Shown here one piece after another: positions 40,526 through 48,305 of a stretch of DNA of 64,000 nt. Made by a program: the position numbers and the translations under genes. The stretch is from Cyanobacterium sp. HL-69 (GTDB taxonomy: Bacteria; Cyanobacteriota; Cyanobacteriia; Cyanobacteriales; Cyanobacteriaceae): NCBI GenBank assembly GCA_002813895.1, contig CP024912.1:1302001-1366000 (forward strand). Reading direction: 5' to 3'. Each line of letters begins with the position of its first letter. The first letter of the stretch is position 1. Under the pieces are notes generated by a model. It saw only the letters and a program-made list of their open reading frames with translations. It made no database searches and was not told the origin of the DNA.

Positions 40526-41554
40526 TTAATTGTCAATTTTTCTTGATTTATTACTGCGCAACTGCCCACAAGCGGCATCTGCTTCCAAACCACGGGAATA
40601 ACGGACACTAACAGCGATTTTGTGTTGCTCTAGTATCTGGGTAAATTCCTTAATTCTTTCGGGGCTAGGGCGTTGATAATCGGCTTCGGAGATTGGGTTA
40701 TAAGGAATCAGATTCACATGGGTTTGAAACCCCCTTATTTGCCTTGCTAATTCGTGGGCGTTTTCGGGTAAGTCGTTGACTCCTGAGAGCAAAATATATT
40801 CAAATGTTACCCTTCTTCCCGTGGTGTTTACATATTCCTTACAATCGGCTAACAGTTGACTGAGGGGATAATGGACAGCCCCGGGGATTAAACTTTCCCT
40901 TAGTTTTTGGTTAGAAGCATGGAGACTAACGGCGAAGGTAATTTGCAGTTTATGCTCGGCTAATTCCAAAATTTTGCGGGGTAAACCCACGGTGGAAACC
41001 GTCAAGTTACGAGCGCCGATACCCACATCTTGATTAATGGATTCAATGGCTTTGATGACTTCAGGAAGGTTTAATAATGGCTCACCCATGCCCATAAAAA
41101 CCACATTAGATACCCTTTGCCCAAAGTCTTCTTGGACGGTTAAAATTTGGTCAATGATTTCATGGGCTTTAAGGTTGCGGGTAAATCCTTCTTTTCCTGT
41201 GGCACAAAAATCACAGCCCATCACACACCCTACCTGAGAGGATACACAGACGGTGAGACGTTTAGCGGTGGGAATACCTACGGCTTCGATGATTAAGCCA
41301 TCTTTTAGTTTTAAAAGGTATTTTCTCGTACCGTCGGGAGCAGTATTGTAATAGTCAATGTGCGATCGCCCGATGTCGTGATTTTGATTTTCCTCGCGCC
41401 ATTGTTTAGGAAAAACAGTAATATCTAAAAGTGACCTTGCCCCTTTTTGGTATAACCACTGATACAATTGTTTTCCACGATAGGATGGTTGTCCCTGTTG
41501 TTGTACCCAATCCGTAAGTTCGGGTAAAGATTTTCCTAATAAAACTTCTGTCAT
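40526..41554 (-). CDS. rlmN: 23S rRNA (A2503-C2)-methyltransferase RlmN
   Basis: A 342-residue radical-SAM enzyme. The cluster motif is Cys110-x3-Cys114-x2-Cys117 ([11 protein letters not shown]), followed by M-G-M-G-E-P for SAM binding and the late [17 protein letters not shown], which holds the methyl-carrying Cys. It methylates A2503 in 23S rRNA and A37 in some tRNAs. The stop lies 55 bp before the speA start, and the space holds a dispersed repeat. Confidence 0.96.
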   Translation of the reverse strand: MTEVLLGKSLPELTDWVQQQGQPSYRGKQLYQWLYQKGARSLLDITVFPKQWREENQNHDIGRSHIDYYNTAPDGTRKYLLKLKDGLIIEAVGIPTAKRLTVCVSSQVGCVMGCDFCATGKEGFTRNLKAHEIIDQILTVQEDFGQRVSNVVFMGMGEPLLNLPEVIKAIESINQDVGIGARNLTVSTVGLPRKILELAEHKLQITFAVSLHASNQKLRESLIPGAVHYPLSQLLADCKEYVNTTGRRVTFEYILLSGVNDLPENAHELARQIRGFQTHVNLIPYNPISEADYQRPSPERIKEFTQILEQHKIAVSVRYSRGLEADAACGQLRSNKSRKIDN

Positions 41555-41567
41555 CGATTTTGACTAT

Positions 41568-42107
41568 TTAATAACAATCCAAATAATTAGCATTTACCCA
41601 CCCAGTACGATTATTTACCGCACTATTGGGGCCATTAACCACAGTCACTAAATACCAAGGACTATTACCCCTGATATATTGAACCGTATTACCATTGTTT
41701 AAACCTGCAAAGGATTCTCCTCCGGGGGAATGTCTTACCGCTAGTTGTCCTGTCCTAATATTAGTAACATAACATAGTCCAGCCCTAACCCCTGATCCTC
41801 TATGTACATTTTCAAAACGGATTTGACTATGGTGAATATACCCTGTTGTACCACAAGCGTCTGTGACATACCAACCGTTATTTTCTCCATAGATATTAAT
41901 AACTCTGATGTTTCTGACTCTACAAATTATTCTACCATTGGGGGTTGCTCTTACGTTAGAAGGAGGAGCATTTACTACGGCTCTGTTATTTTGTGCGAGG
42001 GCGGGAGGGTTGAGTTGAATGGCATTGGGCAACAACAAACCTGCGAGGGCAGTGGTTGATATTAATGCTGTTTTAAGAGTTGCTGAGAGAATTTTATTCA
42101 TGACCAA
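41568..42107 (-). CDS. Secreted bacterial SH3-domain protein
   Basis: A 179-residue protein with a signal peptide (about residues 1-38, ending P-P-A-L-A). Two SH3-like segments follow: about 45-95 (V-R-A-T-P-N-G-R-I-I-C) and about 105-175 (L-A-V-R-H-S-P-G-G-E-S-F). Six or so Cys suggest disulfides. Bacterial SH3 domains often bind cell-wall peptide; the role here is unknown. It precedes rlmN by 13 bp on the same strand. A second start codon, two codons in, is equally possible. Confidence 0.75.
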   Translation of the reverse strand: MVMNKILSATLKTALISTTALAGLLLPNAIQLNPPALAQNNRAVVNAPPSNVRATPNGRIICRVRNIRVINIYGENNGWYVTDACGTTGYIHHSQIRFENVHRGSGVRAGLCYVTNIRTGQLAVRHSPGGESFAGLNNGNTVQYIRGNSPWYLVTVVNGPNSAVNNRTGWVNANYLDCY

Positions 42108-42628
42108 AATGTCTCCTGATACGATGGATGGAATATGATGTTTTTTCTACTTATCACCACGGCTAGAAACATATTTTTGGGTCATTTTATTTTGTTAAAA
42201 GGGTGTCAAAACTTTTACTAATCATCTTGTCTAAAATTTAGCTTTTCTCTCTTAATGGTGATTGAGATGGTCAATATTTAAATTTTTGCCCAAAAAAAAC
42301 TTTTGTTGTGATAATAAATAAAAAGCACAAAATATGTAGTATTTTATTTATTGAATAAAAACTAACTATACTACCTTTATTAGTATAACATTTGTTCGTT
42401 GATAATACTTTGTTATTACAGTATTTTCATAAAAATTTAATTATTTTAACCATAATATTAGTATTCCCATTAATTAAACCTTTATTTAAGAAAATAACAA
42501 GATTAAATTGCTTTCATGTTGATTCTCAATCCATGGTAGCGATAAGATAGGAGATGTTCTGTTATCTTAGATAGTCTGCTATAGATAAGATTATCTTTTC
42601 AATTTATTGTTATTATTTTTAGAAATTT
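42108..42628. other. 521-bp AT-rich intergenic region
   Basis: It lies between the divergent SH3-protein and thioredoxin genes. I see no gene, tRNA or strong hairpin. Both promoters should lie here. Confidence 0.6.
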
Positions 42629-42952
42629 ATGAGTAAAGTAATCGAAATTCAAGACTCTCAGTTTAATGATGAAGTGGTTAAGGCTGATGAGACGGTTTTG
42701 GCTTATTTTTGGGCATCTTGGTGTGGCCCTTGTCAGTTGGTTTCTCCTTCAGTCAGTTGGGTGGCTGAAAACTATAGCGATCGCCTCAAGGTGGTAAAAT
42801 TAGAGGTGGATGCTAGTCCTGATAGTGTGGCAACCTGTAAAGTTGAGGGGGTTCCTGCCCTGAGAATTTTTAAAGAGGGTAATATTGTTAGCTCTTATGA
42901 AGGGGCTATTGGTAAGCAGAAGTTACAGGAATTTGTGGACTCTGCTGTCTAA
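42629..42952 (+). CDS. Thioredoxin
   Basis: A 107-residue thioredoxin with the classical Trp31-Cys32-Gly-Pro-Cys35 site, the cis-Pro in G-V-P-A-L and the terminal Q-K-L-Q-E-F helix. It reduces disulfides of target enzymes using electrons from a thioredoxin reductase. The sequence after the active site (Q-L-V-S-P-S-V-S-W) departs from m-type TrxA (K-x-I-A-P), so it may be one of the cyanobacterial variant thioredoxins. Confidence 0.9.
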   Translation: MSKVIEIQDSQFNDEVVKADETVLAYFWASWCGPCQLVSPSVSWVAENYSDRLKVVKLEVDASPDSVATCKVEGVPALRIFKEGNIVSSYEGAIGKQKLQEFVDSAV

Positions 42953-42993
42953 TTTTTGTTGATAATCTGTCGCTAACGTTTGGAAATATTTAG

Positions 42994-43015
42994 ACAAGGG
43001 GTTTAAACCCCTTGT
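42994..43015. repeat. CAAGGGGTTTAAACCCCTTG palindrome, copy 1
   Basis: A perfect palindrome, extended by A/T on both sides, 42 bp after the thioredoxin stop. The identical 20-mer recurs at 59070-59089, and hairpins with the same arms are at 38454 and 53238. It may act as a transcript end. Confidence 0.75.
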
Positions 43016-43074
43016 TAGGGTAAAGGTATATAGATAAAGTAACCTAATTTAAATCTTAAAATCATCACAAAATA

Positions 43075-44265
43075 ATGGAATTAGCTAAGAGGATTAAACC
43101 ATTAAAGAGCAATGTTTTTGCTGATATGGATAGGGCGAAAACAGAAGCCATAAAAAATGAAAAAAAATTAATTGATTTGTCTCTTGGTTCGGCGGATTTA
43201 CCCACTCCTAAACATATTTTAAAGGCGATCGCCTCTTCCCTCAATAATGGTGCTAACCATGGTTATTTATTACACCGAGGAACCCTAGAATTTAGGCAGG
43301 TAATAGCTCAATGGTATGAGCAAAGATTTGGGGTAAAAGTTGATCCAGATATGGAAGTTTTGCCCCTCATTGGCTCCCAAGAAGGCACAGCCCATTTACC
43401 TCTAACCGTATTAAATGAAGGAGATTACGCCCTTGTACTAGATCCTGGTTATCCTTCCCACGCAGGGGGAGTGTATTTAGCAGGGGGACATATCTATCCT
43501 ATGCCCCTCTTGGCAGAAAATGACTTTTTACCCCAATTTGAGGAAATTCCTGCGGATGTTTTGTCTCGCTCAAAAATGATGATTTTGAGTTATCCTCATA
43601 ACCCCACAAGTGCGATCGCCCCTAAAAGTTTTTTTGAAAAAGCCGTTAATTTCTGTAAGCAAAATAATCTAGTGTTAGTCCATGATTTTCCTTATTTAGA
43701 CATTTATTTTGAGGATAAAATTCCTCCTTCAATCTTAGAATGTGACCCAGAAAAACAAGTTTCTATTGAATTTTTTACCTTTTCCAAATCCTATAATATG
43801 GGAGGATTTAGAATTGGTTTTGCCATCGGTAACAGTGAACTAATTACCGCCCTAAGACAAGTAAAATCTGTGGTGGATTTTAACCAGTATAAAGGCATCT
43901 TAGAAGGCGCCATGGTAGCCCTCACATCATCCCAAGAATGTGTCCAAGAAACCGTTGATATTTACCGCCAGAGGAGAGATTTTCTTGTCAAAGCCCTCCA
44001 TAAAATTGGTTGGGAAGTAAATAGCCCCAGTGCAACCCTTTATCTCTGGGCAAAATTACCCTCTCCTTACGAAAAAGACTCCATTAAGTTTTGCGTTGAT
44101 TTAGTCAAACAAACAGGGGTAGCCCTTTCCCCTGGGGCGGGATTTGGGAAGCAAGGGGAAAGTTATGTAAGGTTTGCCCTCGTGCAATCTTTAGAGGTTT
44201 TACAAGAAGCGGTAGATAGAATCGGAGTTTTCCTTCACACCATGGACAAAAGCAAATTATTGTGA
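43075..44265 (+). CDS. PLP-dependent class I/II aminotransferase (LL-DAP/aspartate type)
   Basis: A 396-residue fold-type I aminotransferase. Visible features: G-S-A-D-L-P-T-P near the start, the substrate-binding N-P-T-S in Y-P-H-N-P-T-S, D-F-P-Y for the PLP ring, and the Schiff-base Lys in T-F-S-K-S-Y-N-M-G-G-F-R-I-G, with the late Arg in Y-V-R-F-A-L. This is the group that includes LL-diaminopimelate and aspartate/alanine aminotransferases; the amino acid cannot be fixed from sequence alone. Confidence 0.85.
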   Translation: MELAKRIKPLKSNVFADMDRAKTEAIKNEKKLIDLSLGSADLPTPKHILKAIASSLNNGANHGYLLHRGTLEFRQVIAQWYEQRFGVKVDPDMEVLPLIGSQEGTAHLPLTVLNEGDYALVLDPGYPSHAGGVYLAGGHIYPMPLLAENDFLPQFEEIPADVLSRSKMMILSYPHNPTSAIAPKSFFEKAVNFCKQNNLVLVHDFPYLDIYFEDKIPPSILECDPEKQVSIEFFTFSKSYNMGGFRIGFAIGNSELITALRQVKSVVDFNQYKGILEGAMVALTSSQECVQETVDIYRQRRDFLVKALHKIGWEVNSPSATLYLWAKLPSPYEKDSIKFCVDLVKQTGVALSPGAGFGKQGESYVRFALVQSLEVLQEAVDRIGVFLHTMDKSKLL

Positions 44266-44362
44266 GATCATGGAGGAAGAATAATTTAAAAATTCGTCTT
44301 AATATTATGGGACGATAATATCGATTTAATACATTTATAACAAAAAACTGGAGAAAGTAAAA

Positions 44363-44491
44363 ATGGACTGGAGAATTGTTGTTGTATTGTTACCTCTAGG
44401 AATTGCTGCAGGTTGGGCTGTTTTTAACATTGGTGCCGTGGCTATTAGTCAGTTACAAACCATACTTGCTAAACGCAATGAGCAAGGCTAA
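44363..44491 (+). CDS. psbY: Photosystem II protein PsbY
   Basis: A 42-residue single-span protein, [11 protein letters not shown] then [10 protein letters not shown], which is the highly conserved PsbY pattern. A GGAGAAAG ribosome-binding sequence precedes the ATG. PsbY is a peripheral small subunit of photosystem II next to cytochrome b559. It follows the aminotransferase gene by 97 bp, and a dispersed repeat lies after it. Confidence 0.93.
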   Translation: MDWRIVVVLLPLGIAAGWAVFNIGAVAISQLQTILAKRNEQG

Positions 44492-44694
44492 GTAGATAAT
44501 TGAGCATGGATAATTGAGAATGGATAATGAAATTCAATTTTTTGTTTATTCTTAGTTGTCCATATAATTTTTAAAGTATCAATAAATTATTGAAATTAAA
44601 AAAGTTTAAAACTGACAAGGGTTATGAGAAAACTTTATGACCATTGATAAATATCACCATTCCCTGTTGCCTATTCCCTATTCCCCATTTGTTT

Positions 44695-46071
44695 GTGAAA
44701 AATATAATTCAACAAGATACCATAGTGGCGATCGCCTCGGCGGTAGTACCAAATCAAGGTAGTATTGGTATAGTAAGATTGAGCGGTGTTGATGCCCTAG
44801 ACATTGCTCAAAAAATATTTAACCCCCAAGGGAAAACAAAATGGCAATCCCATCAAGTCATTTATGGTTACATAAAAAACCCCCTTACCGATAAATTAGT
44901 GGACGAAGCATTATTAATCTATATGCAGTCTCCTCGCTCGTTTACTCGGGAAGACGTGATAGAGTTTCATTGTCATGGGGGCATTATCCCCGTGCAACAG
45001 GTATTAGAATTATGTTTAGAATATGGGGCAAGGTTAGCCAATGCGGGGGAGTTTAGTTTACGGGCTTTTCTCAATGGTAGAATTGACTTAACCCAAGCCG
45101 AAAGTATTGCCGAAATGGTGGGGGCAAAATCTGCCCATGCTTCCCAAGTTGCCCTCGCAGGATTGCAAGGAAAACTAGCCCAACCCATTCGAGATATGCG
45201 TCACAATCTTCTCGATATTTTGGCGGAGGTGGAAGCAAGAATTGATTTTGAGGACGATTTACCCCCCCTCGATGAAGGGCAAATTATTAAGGATGTCGAG
45301 AAAAATTTAACGAAGATAAAACATATTTTAGCCACCAAAGACCAAGGGGAATTGTTACGTAGTGGTTTAAAGGTTGCCATTGTCGGGCGCCCCAATGTGG
45401 GTAAGTCTAGTTTGTTAAATGCTTGGAGTAAGAGCGATCGCGCCATAGTCACCGATCTACCTGGAACCACCAGGGATGTGGTAGAATCTCAGCTAGTGGT
45501 AAATGGTATCCCTATCCAAGTATTAGACACCGCAGGAATTAGGGAAACAGAAGACACAGTGGAAAAAATCGGCGTAATGCGCTCTCTCAAAGCCGTAAAT
45601 CAAGCTGACTTGGTACTTTTTACCATCTCTGCCGAAACGGGCTGGGTAGCCGAAGATGAGGAAATTTATCAACAAATAAAACACCTCAACCTTATTCTGA
45701 TAGTTAATAAAACAGACATTACCACGGAAAATTTACAATATCCTTCCGAAATAAAACAGATAGTTAAAACCGCCGCCACTATCAATCAAGGCATTAGTGA
45801 CTTAGAAAACGCCATCATCAATTCTGTAGAAACAGGAAACACCCAAGCCCAAGATTTAGACATCGCCATCAACCAAAGACAAGCGGCAGCCCTCACCCGT
45901 GCCAAAATTGCCCTCTCTCAGGTAGAAGAAACCATCAATAATCAACTACCCCTCGATTTTTGGACTATTGATTTACGCATCGCCATCCAAGCCCTAGGGG
46001 AAATTACTGGGCAAGAGGTGACAGAGTCTGTTTTAGATCGAATTTTTAGCCGTTTTTGTATCGGAAAATAA
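44695..46071 (+). CDS. mnmE: tRNA modification GTPase MnmE
   Basis: A 458-residue protein from the GTG at 44695. The 17 codons before it in the frame lie in a CATTCCCTATTCCCC-type repeat and are unlikely to be used. Order: N-terminal tetrahydrofolate-binding domain (D-T-I-V-A-I-A-S), helical domain, the G domain with [17 protein letters not shown] and D-T-A-G-I-R-E, and the terminal F-C-I-G-K whose Cys is characteristic. With MnmG it modifies wobble U34 in several tRNAs. Confidence 0.95.
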   Translation: MKNIIQQDTIVAIASAVVPNQGSIGIVRLSGVDALDIAQKIFNPQGKTKWQSHQVIYGYIKNPLTDKLVDEALLIYMQSPRSFTREDVIEFHCHGGIIPVQQVLELCLEYGARLANAGEFSLRAFLNGRIDLTQAESIAEMVGAKSAHASQVALAGLQGKLAQPIRDMRHNLLDILAEVEARIDFEDDLPPLDEGQIIKDVEKNLTKIKHILATKDQGELLRSGLKVAIVGRPNVGKSSLLNAWSKSDRAIVTDLPGTTRDVVESQLVVNGIPIQVLDTAGIRETEDTVEKIGVMRSLKAVNQADLVLFTISAETGWVAEDEEIYQQIKHLNLILIVNKTDITTENLQYPSEIKQIVKTAATINQGISDLENAIINSVETGNTQAQDLDIAINQRQAAALTRAKIALSQVEETINNQLPLDFWTIDLRIAIQALGEITGQEVTESVLDRIFSRFCIGK

Positions 46072-46283
46072 GTAGGGTTTGATAATTAGGAATTAAGAAT
46101 AATGAGGTTTATTCAGCCTACCCCAGCTACTTAAACCCATTACCTAGCAACTAACACCTATTAAGTTTTAATTCATATCATTTTCATCCTCAGTTATCTT
46201 AGGTTAAGATTAGGTTAAGGAATGGTTCAGGATAGATTAATCCAAAATTAACCTTAAAAGATAGTAAGAAGGTAAAGTCAATT

Positions 46284-46529
46284 ATGAAAAATCTTTCCAA
46301 AACTTCTCAAACTGATTTTCTTTGTCCAAAAACTCCATACCATGGACAAGATTATTTGCAAGGGTTTATCTTTAACAATAACTTGCAGGAGTTTACCCAC
46401 CGAGTAGGTTATATCTCGGCATTACATAGCAATGGTAAACTATCATCTCAACAAGCCTATCGGTATATTGAGCAACTTTGGGAAAAAGTAGAGCTTTCAT
46501 CCCCAAAGCCCCGACGCTCATCAAAATAG
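46284..46529 (+). CDS. Small conserved cyanobacterial protein (DUF7219-like)
   Basis: An 81-residue protein with the pattern F-L-C-P-K-x-x-Y-x-G, N-N-L-Q-E-F-x-x-R-V-x-Y-I and N-G-K-L-S-x-Q-x-A-Y-x-x-I-x-x-L-W, which I associate with the DUF7219 family. No function is known. The last 24 codons overlap the convergent gene at 46457-46840. Confidence 0.65.
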   Translation: MKNLSKTSQTDFLCPKTPYHGQDYLQGFIFNNNLQEFTHRVGYISALHSNGKLSSQQAYRYIEQLWEKVELSSPKPRRSSK

Positions 46530-46840
46530 GTGTAGTTGCAACCGTTTTCTTTCCAATAATCCCTTAAGTCATGGTGAGGGGTATGAAGACTTGCTTTGGC
46601 TTGATAAAGGATTACTTTGCGATGGTTGCCAATAAATATTCTTTTGCTAGAGTCAACGGTAATCAGTGTGCCTCCTAATACTCTGATGAAGGTTTCAAAT
46701 CTTTCTATCATGGAGTATTCAACTGTTTCCAGAATAAAAAAACTTCCGCTACAAATCAGATGTTTACTTTTTATCCATGTTTGTAGTTTGCGGATTGCTG
46801 TGGATTGACTAATTTTTTTATCCTTATTCGAGACTCTCAT
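46457..46840 (-). CDS. Conserved cyanobacterial protein of unknown function
   Basis: A 127-residue protein. The middle part (L-I-C-S-G-S-F-F-I-L-E-T-V-E-Y-S, then F-I-G-N-H-R-K-V-I-L-Y-Q-A and D-L-R-D-Y-W-K-E-N-G) has the look of a conserved cyanobacterial family, but I cannot name it. The C-terminal 24 residues are read through the end of the convergent DUF7219-like gene and may not be part of the conserved core. Overlap with that gene is 73 bp. Confidence 0.6.
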   Translation of the reverse strand: MRVSNKDKKISQSTAIRKLQTWIKSKHLICSGSFFILETVEYSMIERFETFIRVLGGTLITVDSSKRIFIGNHRKVILYQAKASLHTPHHDLRDYWKENGCNYTYFDERRGFGDESSTFSQSCSIYR

Positions 46841-46951
46841 TATGATAGGTTCAATTTTTTAAATGCTAGGTTACGAAGATTAACTAGGGAAAAATAGGAT
46901 AATCAATAATTATTTATCATCAATTATCAATTATCCTTAAGTTACACAAGG

Positions 46952-47821
46952 TTAGTTTATAGGGGTAATAGATGCGATCGCAGCACCTTGTTTATGAATT
47001 CTTTGATACAATTCAGATAACTGACTATAAGAAACCATGTGAACTTTATTAGGACGAGAGAATTTAGGTATCCGATTAAAGGTTTTAGCACGGTAGCCAG
47101 TCACTTCTACACGGAAAATTCTGCCGTCTTCATCGGCACCCACTCCTTGACGGGTAGCTGAATCAAGGGGAGTGTCTTGGTATGCCCAACCAGCGCCTGC
47201 AGCACCCCCAGAAGGAGGAATCACAGATATGGGGGTTTGGGTTAAAACACTTTTATGAATAATGGCAGAGTTTAGATTAGTACCATAATCACTACTAGCT
47301 ACCCCACGATTCATGGCAAAACTGTGGGTAAATTCTACCATGGTGCGATTATTGTCGGTTTTGTAGCCACGGAAGTAAGGCACGATGTCATCCCCAAATG
47401 CCTCGGAATATTCTGGACTATCGATATAAGCGTCAATATCTGCCTCATATCCATAGTTATCGAGAATATCGCTATGGAATCTCATTTCATCTTGGTTTTC
47501 AGGGGTGCGCCCTAAAAGATGTTTGAAGTTTAACTCCGTAAAACGATAGCGGGGGCAGGTTTCAAAGAAACGACGACGATAAGCGTCAGAATTGGCGATC
47601 GCCCGTACTAAGTCTCTGACAGTCAATTGGCGATTGCGAAAACGAGACTCGGCATTCACCACTCGCTCACTTTTCATCACATAAGAATTACCTAAAACCT
47701 GACGATAAACGGCATTAATAATTTGTTTAGTGCGCTCATCAGAATCATTAGGCTTTCTTTCTATAATGTTGTCTTCTTCGTAAAAACTTAAGCCTAAGTT
47801 AGCACTTCTTTCTAAAGACAT
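46952..47821 (-). CDS. Phycobilisome rod linker (CpcC-type)
   Basis: A 289-residue linker. The PBS-linker domain (about residues 18-155) has the usual V-Y-R-Q-V-L-G-N-x-Y-x-M-K-S-E-R, R-D-L-V-R-A-I-A-x-S, L-N-F-K-H-L-L-G-R-x-P and D-I-D-A-Y-I-D-S-x-E-Y. A CpcD-like domain closes the protein (about 238-287: F-R-V-E-V-T-G, then M-V-S-Y-S-Q-L-S-E-L-Y-Q-R-I-H-K-Q-G-A-x-I-x-S-I). The two-domain layout fits rod linkers of the CpcC/PecC class that join phycobilin hexamers. No phycobiliprotein genes are beside it. An HLR1-like site lies 45 bp upstream. Confidence 0.88.
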   Translation of the reverse strand: MSLERSANLGLSFYEEDNIIERKPNDSDERTKQIINAVYRQVLGNSYVMKSERVVNAESRFRNRQLTVRDLVRAIANSDAYRRRFFETCPRYRFTELNFKHLLGRTPENQDEMRFHSDILDNYGYEADIDAYIDSPEYSEAFGDDIVPYFRGYKTDNNRTMVEFTHSFAMNRGVASSDYGTNLNSAIIHKSVLTQTPISVIPPSGGAAGAGWAYQDTPLDSATRQGVGADEDGRIFRVEVTGYRAKTFNRIPKFSRPNKVHMVSYSQLSELYQRIHKQGAAIASITPIN

Positions 47822-47865
47822 TTATCTTTCTCCTGTGTGTGTGGATTAATATGTTTTTAAGTTTT

Positions 47866-47883
47866 GTTACAAAACTTTACATC
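47866..47883. promoter_or_regulatory. HLR1-like (RpaB) site upstream of rod linker
   Basis: GTTACAAA-AC-TTTACATC matches the HLR1 consensus (G/T-TTACA-W-W, 2 bp, G/T-TTACA-W-W) in 15 of 16 positions. It lies 45-62 bp upstream of the linker start codon. More single TTACAAA half-sites are found in the 484-bp spacer (about 48110 and 48190). RpaB is the regulator known to bind HLR1. Confidence 0.6.
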
Positions 47884-48305
47884 TTAGCCACAAGTATCTG
47901 TTTAATTAGTTGTTTACTAATCAAAAAAAGACCTTGTAAATGGGTAGATAATAAAAGGTTGTAAGCCTCTATATATAAAGGTAATGGTTGATTTTACCAT
48001 TCTATATTTTGGCGAATAAAGGTGTTTTTGCTATATGTTCAGTTTTACAAACTGACAAGTCATTTATACAATGAATTGATTCTTTTTATTATCAAGAATT
48101 GTAAATAACTTTACAAAAAAAAATCGATTTTTGGTGGTTATCCTCGATACTTTTGGCAAAACTTAACATTCCCTTAGTATTTCTTTACAAAAACCTAGGA
48201 ATAGGGAGCGATGATGATAATAATTGAGAGTCAAAGTTGTTTACAAATAACTAGGGTGCGCTGAATAAGCAAAGATAGCAAAACCTCATTATTCTCAATT
48301 CCCAA
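47884..48305. other. Intergenic region upstream of rod linker
   Basis: The stretch is AT-rich, with several TTACAAA half-sites. No gene is visible. The left part should contain the linker promoter. Confidence 0.5.

Noticed and set aside
40471-40608. 46-codon N-terminal extension of speA
   Set aside because: It overlaps rlmN and a dispersed repeat, and SpeA homologues begin near the ATG at 40470.
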